Assembly: GCA_023313575.1 (NCBI GenBank) | Contig: JAJTTP010000001.1 | Span: 372,001 to 436,000 of the forward strand | Reading direction: 5' to 3' | DNA from: Eutypella sp. D-1 | Lineage: Eukaryota > Ascomycota > Sordariomycetes > Xylariales > Diatrypaceae | DNA length: 64,000 nt | Shown here: in pieces, positions 22,164 to 33,751 of the stretch | How the letters are laid out: each line of letters begins with the position of its first letter | Numbering within the stretch: the first letter of the stretch is position 1 | Position numbers and translations under genes: made by a program | Notes under the pieces: generated by a model | Told to the model about the DNA's origin: nothing | Seen by the model: only the letters and a program-made list of their open reading frames with translations | Database searches by the model: none

Positions 22164-25100
22164 TCAGGTTTGCACAGTCGAGGCAGATGTGTTTTGTCTG
22201 CCCCAGTTGTTGTTATCGGACCGGCCGCCGCGGAAACTACTCCGGTTGCTACGATTTGAAGGAGGGCGCTCAGAAGACAGACCACCAGACGATGGAAGGT
22301 CGTTGTTGTTCAGGTCATCCCTACCCCCTCTGTGTCCACCCCGGGAAGGGTGCCTACCCCCACCTCTCTGTGGTGGGCGGCGTGGGTTGCTTCTCGTTCG
22401 GCCTTGTACGGAGCTCCTCAGACTCCAAGGCAGGGTCTTGGGCGTCGAGCCTGGAGTCGAGATGCGAATGATCGTCTTCCCATTCTGCCACTCGGGGCCA
22501 AATCGGAAGTCTTCCGCATTAGACGCTTCGACTCGGAATTTCTGGGAGAGGCCCTGCCAATTGACGGGAGAGGCGTGCCACAGCGCATCCGGCGCCTCGT
22601 GAGGCAGGTGTACGGGCGGCAGTGACCCCATTTCTTGCTCTTCGAAGCATTCCTCGCCCATTCTCCTTGTGGTATACTCTATATCGCTCGCGCCGGGCTG
22701 AGTAACGCAAAGGCTCGGAAGCGATACCGTGGCGGACCCGCTCATGCTCGAGGGCATGTGGTCTAGGTTATGTCTGCTAGACACCTCGACAGCCATAGAC
22801 CTGGCAGACGGGACAGAGTCCTTCCCCATCAAGTGGTTGATCTTGTCTTGCCATTTTTGTTGGGAAGCAAACTCGGATGCCCTTTGCGGATGGCCATGTA
22901 GTCCTTGGCTGGGAGGCCTACCAGATGGCGAATGTAATGGAGAGTGCCCCGGAACAGGGGCAGCGGCTGCTGCTGCGAACGAGATTGGCGCGGGAGGTGG
23001 CGCGATGGGTGCGACGGGATCAGACTTCGCCATAGAAGGGGGCAGTTTGACCTGCGGCCTTGGCGGCGGCAATGCCACATGTGGCCGTTCGGGGTTTCCG
23101 GAGTAGACTGGATGGTCCTCCATAGTCGGCGGAGGTGGAGACGGGGATTGAGTACGAGGCTGCTGTGGCGATTGCTGAGACGCCGACTCTTCTTGCTGTG
23201 TGTATCTGGAGGATGGGAAGAACCGGGAACCACTTCGAGCCTGAGATGTAGAGCTAGATACCGCGGGATCGATTGACCGCGACCTTCCATAATCGGGGGA
23301 GGCACCATTTGCTATCCGATGCGCATGAGCCAGCTGGGGAACATCTTCCCTTTCAGAGGCGGCGTTGCTGGCGACGGCACCAGTGTTGTTCCAGGAAGGA
23401 TTCCTTTGGTCGCCCCTGGAGGCAGCATTAGGTATAGACTTCACTGAACTTCCCACAGGAACGCGCTTTCCGGCTTCGTCCCTCCTGACCTCACGCCAAG
23501 TATCAACTGTCGAAGGGCCCATTGCATCTGCAGTTAGGCCTTGATCCCTAAGCTGCTGTATGTGAGCCTCGTTCCTCGCCCGGGTCTCGAGAGCGATAGC
23601 GCGGTCCTCGCTGGCTATGTCGACGGCCTTCCAAGGGTTGCTCGGCACCTGCTGTTGACCTTGGGCCCCAGAAGGTACATGGCGGCCACGAGGAGGGCCA
23701 ATCGGTGCTAAGCGGCTCGGGGTGGGTTCGGCATGTGCAGGTGGAACCTGAGACGCGTTTCGGGGCGTCCCAATAGGAGCTGGATGGTGTGGTGCGGTAG
23801 AGACTGGGTCATGGTGCGATCCAGCTAGTGGTCCTAGACCGGCATTGAAGGTACCATTCCCGAGGGAGCGGTCATTACCCGGCGCGCCCCAAACATTTCT
23901 CGGTGGGCCGCCTCCCCAGTAGGGGGTAGGCTTTTGTGGCTGGGATGTCTCAAGCCATGGCGTAGTCGACTGGGCTTTCGAAAGGCCTGTCTGCGCTGCC
24001 TGGTTTTGAGGCCTCGCCTGGTTGAAGGGTGCCTGGGCCCCGCCATTAATCTGGGCCTCAGCCGTTGGTATCGTATCATCTGTCGCTTCCTTCTCATTTT
24101 CTACTACAGTAGCAGGAATATCGGGTTTCTCCGGGGAGCTAGGAGCTTTCGTAGCTGCAGGTGGAGCACCGCCCTCTCGCTGAGCTGGTGGTAGGTATGG
24201 TTTCGTCGGGCTATCGTCCTTATTCTCATCCTTCTTGGCGCTCTTCCGCTCGGGAGGAGGCCCCATAGCTTCGAGTTTTAGACGAAGTCGTTCCTTCTTT
24301 GCCGCCTCCTCGCGTTCCTCTTCTTCCAGTCGGCGTTTCATGGCGGCCTCCCTACGCTCGCGCATGATCTTCTTTTGCAACTGGATCGTTTCCTCATCTG
24401 TCCCCGCAGCCACAGGGTTCATGGGCGGAGGCGGCCCCCCATCGGAACTGGGTGGGGGATAGTGTAGGCTTGCGGGGGGCTGGCTCGGAGAATGTCGTGG
24501 TTGCCATGGCTGACTATAGTGCGTACGCGGTGTAGCATGGCTACTCGCGGGAGAAAATGGGCGGTTGGATGGTGAGGGATCCATGCCGCCACCCATAGGG
24601 CCTGTTCGTGTCTGTAGTCCATCAGGAGGGGGCATGTCGTGTGGTCGCCCGAGCCTCTGAGCTAGGACTCCGCTTCCGCCACTAACGTTAGAAGATCCAC
24701 GACGACGGCCATATGGGTATGGGCCTTCTTGTGCGCCCGGCCTATAGGCAGTCGAAGGGTCGGGAGGGCCCTGGTGATCGTGGTGAGGCGGACGTTGCAA
24801 GAGTGAGGGTTGCCGGCCTGGAATTTCATGCCGGGAGCCCCTTCTATCGAAAACAGGCTCGTAACGACCCGACTGAGAGTTGAAGAGTTCACGACTGGGA
24901 TTTGTATGACCTTCTCGCCAAGTTGCTCTACTAAAGTCATCTGCGGCGATTTCTTTGGTCAGGGGTGGTGTCATGCTCTTGGCACCAGAGGGGTCGCGCT
25001 GCGGGGGGCGCGGAGGATATCCTTGGTGGCCCTGGTGGCCCTGGTGAACCTGATGAGGCAGATCCATGACGACGGCGGGCGACGCTCTATCGATAGGAGG

Positions 25101-26402
25101 TAACTGGGCCCAAGGGGACTTGACCGGTGCCGGGGGAGCAGGAGGCTTGGCTACCAGTGTCGGCTTTTCTGGTGCGCCCTTGAGGACGAGACCCTTCCCT
25201 GAAGCTAGAACACTAGGCCTGACAGACGGAGAAGCGGCTGCACTCGTGGATGAGGGGGCGGCAGGAGCTGGTGATTTTGACTTCGGTTGCGACTCCGGCT
25301 CAGCTACGGATGCTGGAGCGGGGGCAGGGCTGGCATGCTCATCGACGTGTGGTAATGTGACTTGGGTTCCGTCGGTCCATGTTATGGTTTCTGGTGCCCA
25401 CTCCTCCTCATCCTCCATGTCGGCCCAGTTTGCCTGACCCTTGGCATCGTCGTCGGGTCCTAGGCGATCCGCTATGTGGATGCCGTATTGGTGCATGATC
25501 TCCTCATCAGACATTTTCTTAGGTTCGGGAGTCGGCGCGGCTGACTGTTGTATTAGCGGACCGGGAGGGGAATAGGATGATACTAAATTGAATGCCGGCA
25601 GATGACTTACGCTTATTTTTGTTCCATACGGAGCTGCCATCGGGGGCGCCTGGTTTTCCGTTGGAGCTCAAGGTCTTAGTAGAGCCTCCTAAGCTGCTGC
25701 CGGATTTTGCGACCAGTTTCAGGCGCGAAGCGGTAGAAGCGGTGGTACCAGGGGCGGGAGAAGAGGAGGCGGATCCGGTGGCGGAGTCGGGTCTGGAGGA
25801 AGCATTCGTTGCGCCCTTGGATGCCAGGAAGGTCTTATTAACGGAAACCGACTTGAAGCTTTTGGGCTTCGCGGCTGTGGATGAGGTGCGAACATGGCCG
25901 TCCTTGGCATCGGCGGATCTATGGGAAGAGGGGTCGGCCTTGGATGTTTCTGTATCTGAACCACCGCTTACGCTCACTTCAGTTGAGTTCACCAGTTCGT
26001 CGACTATGTCAGTAATCTGCCTATTTTCGATTTCGTCGGGGGGTCCGTTCAGAGCTGTACCAGAAGGGATGACATTTTGAGAATCGGCATCGACGTTGGC
26101 GTTGACGTTATTGTTGTTGTCAGCGTCGGCGTCAGGCTTGGTGGTGGAAGCAGCGGATTGTGTCTGTGTCATAGGGAAGAGGGAGATATACGAGTCAGCA
26201 TATATTGGCCGGGGTTGTCACCGGGATTGTCAAAGAAATATCCAAAAGAAATATCCATTGGGGGTTTCTTTTCTTTTCCTTCATCTTTCATCCGACGAAT
26301 TATGAGTAATATAGGGTAATAGAGATCATAATGACATACCAGCGAGGGTCCATTTACAGATACATCGACGGGCTTTGCGGCGGTGGCCTCCGTAGCCATC
26401 AT
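22164..26402 (-). CDS. Large low-complexity protein of unknown function, conserved-looking N-terminal motifs
   Basis: Exons on the minus strand: 26402-26340, 26163-25611 and 25540-22164, in phase, 1330 residues. A shorter model would start at 26172 with MTQTQ (1312 residues, two exons); that ATG falls in the last bases of the proposed first intron. No catalytic domain is recognised. Visible features are an acidic and Ser-rich N-terminus, a basic KSFKSVSVNKTFLA motif, the block MHQYGIHIADRL followed by an acidic/Trp block (WADMEDEEEWAPETITW), long Pro/Gln/Ser/Ala-rich disordered stretches, HQG repeats, one charged Arg/Glu/Lys coiled-coil-like helix with REEAAMKRRLEEEEREE character, and an Arg/Gly-rich end (RGGRSDNNNWGR). 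The RG tail and disorder suggest an RNA- or granule-associated protein; this is inference only. Confidence 0.8.
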
Positions 26403-28888
26403 CCACTTGTCGGGTTTCGCTATGGGATGTCTATTGATTAGGTGGGCAAGATTAATCAAGTTGGTCGTTGATGACGAATGCTGGCTAAGGTGGATGAATG
26501 AACAATATTAGTATTAAGGCCACGAGGCACGAGGGCAAAAATAAGAATGAGGATGAGGTTTTTCGTTGATCTCCAGGATATTCGGGGGTTAAGCGGAAGG
26601 CGGAGAGAAGGGATTGTAAGATTCGAGTTCAACTCTTTTCTTTCTTCTTTTTTTTTCTTACTCTCTTGGAATCTCTCTCTCTCTCTCTCCCACCCGAGGA
26701 TATGTCTTTGGGTTTGTCGGCTTGGCAGTTGGCAGTCCAAGAGTCAAGGGGAAGAAGAATTGAGTGGAGATTGTGTGTATTATGTATGTGTATTGTGTGT
26801 AAGGGTGGGACGTACGTGGGACGTGGAACGTGGGTCGGGTTATGGTCAACCTGGTTGCTTTGACAGCTTTTTTTTTCTCTTCTGCTTTTGATAGCAAGGT
26901 AGGTAGGTATCTATTTCTTACGTATGTATGTGTACATATGCAAGTAGAAATAGAAACGTATAAAAAACAAAAACAATACCAACAAGTGGTGCTTGTGCTG
27001 TGTAAGTTGTAGGTATGGAAGTAAATAGAGACGGGCTATGGGGTAAGGATATAAGGCAGAGATGATGTAGGTTGAGTATAGTACAGTACAATAACACCAG
27101 GTAGCCTACATGGTAGGTACATCCTTGAGAATAGGTACCTACCTTATGTACATACTAGGTAGAGGTAGGGTGTATATACATTTAAAGGTATGTATGTAGG
27201 CAGATATGCAAATAGGTAGGTATGTATAGTCGTGTATTAGGTAATAAGCGAGGTACATCCAATAATTGACTTACGTTGGAAATGGGCACGGGGAATGTGA
27301 GTAACCCAAGGCGGGACGGAATGGCTACATAAGGTACTTATATGGAGGTATGTAAGTACCTGGGTAAGGGGACGAAGAATGGTTATTCTATGTAGTCCCT
27401 AGAAGGGCCCTTATTATGCTGTGTCTCGTATTGCGATTGCGATTGCGATATTGTGGTATTGTGGTGGGCCGTAGAGAAAGAGAAAAAAAAGCCAACCTGC
27501 GAGTGCGCGAATGCGACTGCGCAAGAAGAGAATTGATAAGAAGGCGACGGCGAGCTTCCCGTTTATTCGTTTGTTTTGTCCGACCTTTCGTCCAGGGTAG
27601 TCCAGGGGTCTCTTAACTTCTAACTTCCCTTCCGGAGTCTGTCCCAGTCAGTCAAAATCCGTAAGTAAGTTTCGGATGGAAGAAGTTAAGCGAGGCACGG
27701 AACTACGAAGTAATATGAACATTGAATGTAATAGAATGCCCTGGGTACCTACCTGCCTACAGTTAGAATGATTATCAGCGGGGGAGAGACGTAACAAGGT
27801 AGTCCTGCTTGCTGCTGCTGCTGCTGCTGCTGACGTGCCTTTTTGGGGGTGGGCTCCAAGGCGGTAGGGTAGGGTAAGATATGTAGGGTAAGGTATGGAA
27901 GGTTCGAAAGGGAATAGTTTACCTCGAGAGAGAAGCATACAAATACAAATACGGACGGAGTAGCTTATTAGGTCTCTTGTGATGACGATAACAGCTGCAC
28001 GGGAAATCCTGATAGTGGATTGGTGGATAGGCTGTTAGAGCTCTCTATTCGTATGTACACATGTATGTATCTAGGCAGGTACTTTTCTCTCATCTTAGGG
28101 CTGTACCTACCCGGATTCATTACCCATTACCCTTGATTCCACCCCGTTAGTTGCCTAGCGCAGCAACGGCAGCGGCGGGCATGAGTGGAAGGAGGCCCCC
28201 CCGTTCCAGCGGTTCAGCCTTCCAGGTTACGGATAGAGCAGAGGAATTCACAACTGCACAGATAGTTACCTACAGTTACAATCTTCACCGAGGTACTTCG
28301 TATAGCGGGACCTCCAATCCTTGCCCGAGGGTGCGTACATACTTAACCTATAAATGCATAACATTGTCCTATCACCTACTTATATAACACTATTTTACAG
28401 TAACAAGGAGTGCAGCCCTGCCCTGTAATATACAGAGAGGCTGAGGAGCGGGCACGGAAGAGACGAACGGGATGGAGTGGGCATATCATATAAGGGTTAT
28501 ACACATATGTACCTAATGTATCAAATTGTCTGCCTAGTATTCACTAGCCTTGCACTTCTAAGAAGAATATTCACCTAGATATCCAGAGTAGGTCGTTATC
28601 ATTTGCACTGGACTACATCGCATCATACCACATCGCAGCGCATAGCATTGAATCACACAGCCTTATATTGCCTCGTTATCTTTTTTTCCTAGTACACAGA
28701 AGGGGGTGGGGTCCCGGAAACCGCAGTGGTTGCGTTAGTAACTAGAGCCCATTGCCTTCTCTATCTTATGTACAAAAAGAGGGGCAAGGGGGTTGAGGAA
28801 GAGCGGATGCGATAACCGTCATACAGGCACGCATGTCCTTCCCCTTCCCTTTTGTTCCAATCCCCTATCTCACGCCCGCTTTGCCATC
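26403..28888. other. Intergenic, ~2.5 kb, repeat-rich, no gene supported
   Basis: Promoter side of the low-complexity gene and 3' flank of ATP17. It contains many AGGTA/TACCT units (26895-27390), CT runs near 26670, and a GCT triplet tract. Frames at 26456-27012, 27648-27938 and 28151-28387 show no domain or codon pattern that I would trust. Confidence 0.5.
27811..27832 (+). repeat. GCT triplet microsatellite
   Basis: About seven GCT units (AGC on the other strand) in non-coding sequence. Confidence 0.8.
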
Positions 28889-29671
28889 TTAGTGAGCGTT
28901 GTTCTTGTGGTAACCTGGCATCGTGTGGTGTTAGAGATATGTTTGAAATCCACACTGCATTCGTCTCGTAGGGGGGCGAGGGGTGATAGACTTACGGAGG
29001 TGGAAGTAGTAGGCCATAGGGTATCCGATGCCAAGAATGATGGCGAGGGAGTGGATGATAGCTATAAATCCTCTCATTTCAGTACACACGCACACAACAC
29101 AACACACAGCACATGCGCTCTCGATCGCATGAGAAGATTCCGGGGGTGGGGGGATCCGAAAACGTACGCTTGCCGGTAGGGTTCTTGCCGAAGTGCTTAG
29201 CCTGGTAGCGACCGAAGAGGCCGCTGGGCTTGACCTCGGGTGCGGGGCCTCGGGGGAGCTTCTCGTAGAAGCTGACGACGCGCTTCATGCGGAGGGCATC
29301 GGGGGCGGCGCCGATGGCCTAAGGTTATCGTCAGCATCAGTTCCCGGTATTTCGGCTTCGTTTGTTCGTTGTGCGGCGCATTCCAGAAATCTGCCGTTTT
29401 CCGTAATCCTGCCCTCCCTGTCCCGGTCTATCATATCCCACATCATCGTTTCCTCCTCCGACATCGAAGTCCCGCTTTCACCGGTTGCCGGATAGGGTTC
29501 ATGTGATGGGATATATACGTACATTTGGCGAGGCGACCTATATACGTTTTCAAGTTAGCAAGTTTGTTCGTCCAACAGCGGATCGCATGACCTTCAATAA
29601 ACCATCTAACCGGACTGACGAACCTTGGGGGGGATGAGGGTCGAGAGGGCCCGACGAGTGACGAAGCTCAT
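28889..29671 (-). CDS. ATP17: Mitochondrial F1Fo-ATP synthase subunit f
   Basis: Small inner-membrane subunit of the Fo sector. Five exons on the minus strand: 29671-29624, 29537-29523 (15 nt), 29318-29168, 29061-28996 and 28914-28889; all phases agree and give 101 residues, the expected size. Sequence landmarks are the start MSFVTRRALSTLIPPK, the block RMKRVVSFYEKLPRG, SGLFGRYQAKHFGKNPTGK, one hydrophobic helix (LAIILGIGYPMAYYF) and the end YHKNNAH. The 15-nt exon encodes only VASPN and is needed to keep the family sequence continuous. It diverges from the complex I gene at 30252 across ~580 bp. Confidence 0.93.
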
Positions 29672-30251
29672 GGTGACTGCGGGGTGAGGAAAATAAATCG
29701 CTATACGACGAAAAAGGGGAAATAGGCGATCGTAGCCACAGAAATGCAATTGGTCTACCTTATCGACACAATTGGGTGGAAGTATCTGCGACGAGAACGG
29801 GCGTTGGGTGTTGTATGTACGAAAAGTAAATTCTATTTCCGAAGTTCAATTGCAGCAGAGTAAGTGTAGGCAGGAAAGACTGGGACAACGTTAAAAGGTC
29901 AGAAAAGACCTCTCCCGGAGAATTAGCGCGATGATTTGCCGCCGAGCCAATGAAAACCCCGAAAATTCGATTACGCTCCACTCCCCCCAAGTAACTTGTT
30001 GTCTGTCTGCCAAGAACTAGGTGGGAAAGAGCCGCAAGCAACCTGCAAGTTGCGGTTCTCTCGATAATTACATACATCCATACATAATAACCTGGGGAAG
30101 TACCTACCTACTCTAGGTGATCAGGTTCATCATACCTTCCCAATTTTAAATCGACTGACCGGGACTCTTCCTTAAATATCCCCCGTAATCGATCCTCATA
30201 TAACCCACCCTTCGTCACTTGTCAACCACCCGCAGAACCCCGACATACACA
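29672..30251. promoter_or_regulatory. Shared promoter region of ATP17 and NDUFS4 genes
   Basis: A 580-bp interval between two divergent start codons of nuclear genes for mitochondrial respiration. It contains AT-rich stretches and TACCTACCTA units near 30100 but no clear TATA box. No other gene is seen. Confidence 0.6.
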
Positions 30252-31113
30252 ATGGCGTCCGCGCTCCGAACCCAGATGGCAGCCGCCAGACTCCTCCGGA
30301 CGACGACGAAGACGACGTCAAGCCGTCTGGTAACGCTATCGCCGGCGGCGCAACAGCAGCGCCGCTTCAAGACCGACGACTCCAAGACCGCCCTCACCGA
30401 GCACGGCGAGGTCCATCCCGCCACCCGGCCCATCAACTCCCCCGATTACGGTGTCCACATCGATAACGCCACTTCGTATGTGTTGTCTTTTTTTTCCCTC
30501 TGCCGTTGCACGCATGAAGAGACAGAGGGGGAAAGGGAGAGAGGAGGAGAGAGAAGAGGTTTGCTGACTTGGAATTTCCCAGCACCTTCACCCCCGTGCC
30601 GAAGCGGGTAATGGACGGTAGCGAGGAGGGCGAGGTCCTACCCGCCGCCGTCCTGTCCGGCGCCCCCATCGAGCTGCAGGCCCGAACCGTCCGGTACGTC
30701 CGTCCCATATCCTCCTTATCCCGCAACCCCCCCTTCGCATAACAACAACGACAAAGCTACACTTTCTTCTTACTTACCTCCCCACCCCCCCCCCCTCAAA
30801 CAGGATCTACCAACCCACCAAACCAGCAACACAATCCGGAACCTGGGGCGCGCACCACTGGCGGATGGACTGGGACGCGCTGGAGAAGGGCCACCGGTGG
30901 GAGAACCCTTTGATGGGGTGGCAGTCGTCGGGCGACATGATGCAGGGGACGAAGCTAGAGTTCAAGACCAAGGAGGACGCCATCGCCTTCGCCGAGAAGC
31001 AGGGGTACGAGTACTTCGTCCAGGAACCCAAGCGCCGCGCCTTCGCCCCCAAGGCCTACGCGAATAACTTCCTCTACTCCCCCGGCAAGCTCAAGCTTGT
31101 GCGCGCTAAGTAG
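30252..31113 (+). CDS. NADH:ubiquinone oxidoreductase subunit NDUFS4 (21 kDa in fungi)
   Basis: Accessory subunit in the peripheral arm of mitochondrial complex I, near the N-module. Exons 30252-30475, 30583-30693 and 30804-31113 give 214 residues. The N-terminus is rich in Ala, Arg, Ser and Thr without acids (LLRTTTKTTSSRL), a mitochondrial presequence ending near QQRRFKT. The conserved ETC_C1_NDUFS4 region follows, with PATQSGTWGAHHWRMDWD, NPLMGWQSSGDMMQG, and the C-terminal YFVQEPKRRAFAPKAYANNF. The upstream frame is open to 30219 without an ATG. The gene pairs head-to-head with ATP17. Confidence 0.93.
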
Positions 31114-32079
31114 TAGTGCGGATGGGGATGGATATGTAGAAGATGAATGCATGGATGGAGGGGGGCGGGGCGGTGGATGGCGTCTGCTGTTGAGGACATT
31201 CGCACCCCCTCCTGGAATTTTTTTCGGGGGGATGTCTGTACATAGAAATACACATCACACTGCCGTATCGCCTAGAAAAAAATACGATGATCGGTTGTTG
31301 AGCGCATATATCTATCTATTTCTCGCTATGAACAACTCAGGTGTCCGTCCACTCACGCTCAACCTAGGATTGTCTTCCTATCACTATATCACTGTATGTT
31401 GGGGTGTTTGATCTACCAATTCATATGTGATCTGCTGCCCCCTTGTGCGTGTACGCAGCATTCATGAAGCTCCGCACAGTATCATCAACGGGGGGTGGGA
31501 GCATCCTTATATAAATAACTCTTCGTTCGAAAGACTATCATTCACAAAAGGGCCAAATTGGAGGGGTATAGAGTAATTGGACTCGATCAAGTATATACGC
31601 GTCAAGTTAACAGGGAGTATGATTTCCGCGAAGCTCTCGGGGGGGAAATTTCAATTCGTATTGTATTGATAGCGGTCCGCCGACCTCTAAGCCCTGCTGG
31701 AAAGAAAACTACTCAGAGAAACAGTCTCTCTCTCTCTTAATAAAAATTGTAAAAACACAAGTTGCGCCGCCCCCTTGCCTTGCCTGGCCCGGTAGGAGGT
31801 ATCCATACTGAAAATCTCGTTTCACTCGTACAAAACCCGGTCCGGATAATACAAACACACGCCAACGCCTGATTTCCCACATGGTATATCCGTCTTGTGA
31901 CCTGAACGCCGCGCCACCAATTTTATCAAATAATAACGCTCGTAGTGTAAGGGAAAGAAGGGTCCGTAACGGCTCCGTTCTTCGGTTTTGCCCTGCGTGA
32001 CGACTTCAAGGAAAACATAGAACAAAGCATTTTCGCCTGGCCGTTCTGGCCTGTAATGTCACCGAGAGAAAAAAAATCA
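31114..32079. other. Intergenic 3' region between NDUFS4 and GID8
   Basis: NDUFS4 3' flank with a short CT tract near 31724-31736. On the minus strand a 67-codon open frame (31822-32025, extending upstream to about 32049) has protein-like composition but no recognised family. It is treated in the findings. Confidence 0.45.
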
Positions 32080-32397
32080 CGGGTGACCTGATGACCCGTC
32101 CAACTCACGGTTGTAGCTATTAGGATCCATCGAAGGTCCAAGAAATTCCACCAGCGAATATCCCAGTTGTACGACTCCCGGTTCGGGTTGTGCGACTCCT
32201 GCTTCAGGTCGTGTGACTACTGCTTCAGGTTGTGGGGCTTGACGTCTTAGTCTGGTTGACCGGCGGAGTGCAGCTGGGGGGGCAGCTGGTGGTGTAGGTG
32301 GTGTAACTAGGGGTGTAGCTGGGGGAGCAGCTGGAGGAGCAGATGGGGGTGCAGATTGGGCGTTGTCTGAAAGGTCAGATGCAGAATGGGCGCCACC
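32080..32397 (-). other. Open frame continuing 106 codons past the GID8 stop
   Basis: Directly after the GID8 TAG (32400-32398) the same frame stays open to a TGA at 32079-32077. It encodes a Pro/Ala/Thr-rich stretch (repeated APPAAPP-like units), the basic segment RRSTRLRRQ, repeated PEAxV-type units and then LVEFLGPSMDPNSYNREL. A good GTGAGT donor lies at 32109-32104 inside it. It could be a readthrough tail, a lost C-terminus, an alternative exon or chance. Confidence 0.35.
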
Positions 32398-33751
32398 CTA
32401 AGTCGTAAGCATCGGTTCATCCTGACCATTCTGCTTGTCTTCACCGTCGCCATCGACGTCGCCGTCTAAGCCAAGATCGATGCGCGACGGCAGGTCATGC
32501 TTCGTCTCGTGCCGTACCGTTCGCTCACCCCAGGCTCGCATCTGCAGGAGCTTGCGGATCGCGACGTCTTTACGACGGTATTGACGATCCAGCACGGTCG
32601 CATTTACCTGATCGGCTACCTGCCTACGCAGCTCGGGCTGCAGAAGGGCGGCGATCGAGGGTTCAAGGCTATCATGTGGGAAGACGAGGAGCGTCATCGT
32701 CTTCTCGAGGTCTTCGAGGAATTGCTCGTCCTGCGCGGCACGGGGACCAAGCATTGCGGTGGCGAACTCCAGAGCAGGAGTTATATCACCGCCGGGAGAC
32801 GCCGTACACGTGCGGATCAGCTCAACCATCTGAAGACGGAGGAGCGCAAAATGGAGCGGGCCATTCTCGTCCAAAATCTATCGCATGTTGTTAGCTCACC
32901 GCTACCATAAAATAAATACATTTTCAAGACACGGTAGAGTGGGATTTAGCTCATATAAAGGTGGTTGTTTCTCATCAACGGGTCCGAAGACCATAAGAGT
33001 GGTGCATGTAAAACTCGGTTTCTAATCATAGCGATGCAATGGGCACGGGTAGGAGATATTAAATGCAGTACTTACAGCTGGATCAAGATCGTTCAAATAC
33101 TCGATAGCTGCCTCGATCTCACCCTCATGAATCGCTCGCTGGATGCGCTGTCGAATCATGATATCCGAGTTGGGTTGTTGGGGGCTTAAGTTCGCCTCGG
33201 AGCAGAATCTAGCTGCAGCATTGGGATAGCCCGCCACGGTGAGATAGTCCAATATTAATGCATTGATATCGCTGGTAGCAACGTTAGCTATCAATATTAT
33301 TCTTCAAATATTCGGTACCCAAGCTGGATACAGTGAGAGAAAAAAAAAAGCACGAGGGTCTCGTATGTTCAGAAAAAAATTTAATACAATTTGCTCTCCG
33401 CATGAGGTGCTCAGAGAGATTCCCATTGATTGTTTATTGCATCATGGAAGACCCGGAAAATCAACAGGTGAAGGGGAAGGGGGGAAGGTAGTGAAGACTG
33501 TGATGGTGTGTTCTTATACCTTTTGGGAGCCTTCACATTCTCGGCCTGCTGCGCGAACGAATGTCGCATCGGAGTCGCGGTAGACGTAGACGAAGTCTGT
33601 CAGAGAATAATATTTAGCGGAAGATAATCGAATGATTGTTGATGATGATGGGATCGATGCAATTACATACCATCCTGCTATCAAACAATATCTCGGCGAT
33701 GTCAAGTTGATCCTCGAATGTTGAGAATCTATAATTTGGCAACGAGGACAT
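32398..33751 (-). CDS. GID8: GID/CTLH ubiquitin ligase subunit GID8 (LisH-CTLH-CRA protein)
   Basis: Scaffold subunit of the GID E3 ligase, which in yeast degrades gluconeogenic enzymes. Minus-strand exons 33751-33671, 33596-33520, 33271-33076 and 32877-32398 give 277 residues. The LisH motif spans DINALILDYLTVAGYPNAAARF; the CTLH helix pair follows (IRQRIQRAIHEGEIEAAIEY, then LHFALLRLQMVELIR), and the CRA region carries EFATAMLGPRAA...LEDLEKTMTLLVF. The N-terminal exon (MSSLPNYRF) and the TPMRHSF exon precede it. The C-terminus is acidic. Length is nearer the short animal GID8 form than yeast Gid8. Divergent from the uridine kinase gene. Confidence 0.9.

Noticed and set aside
32161..32260. 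Tandem repeats after GID8 as a retroelement remnant
   Set aside because: Only the RRSTR-like segment hints at this; no integrase, reverse transcriptase, LTR or target-site duplication is visible nearby.
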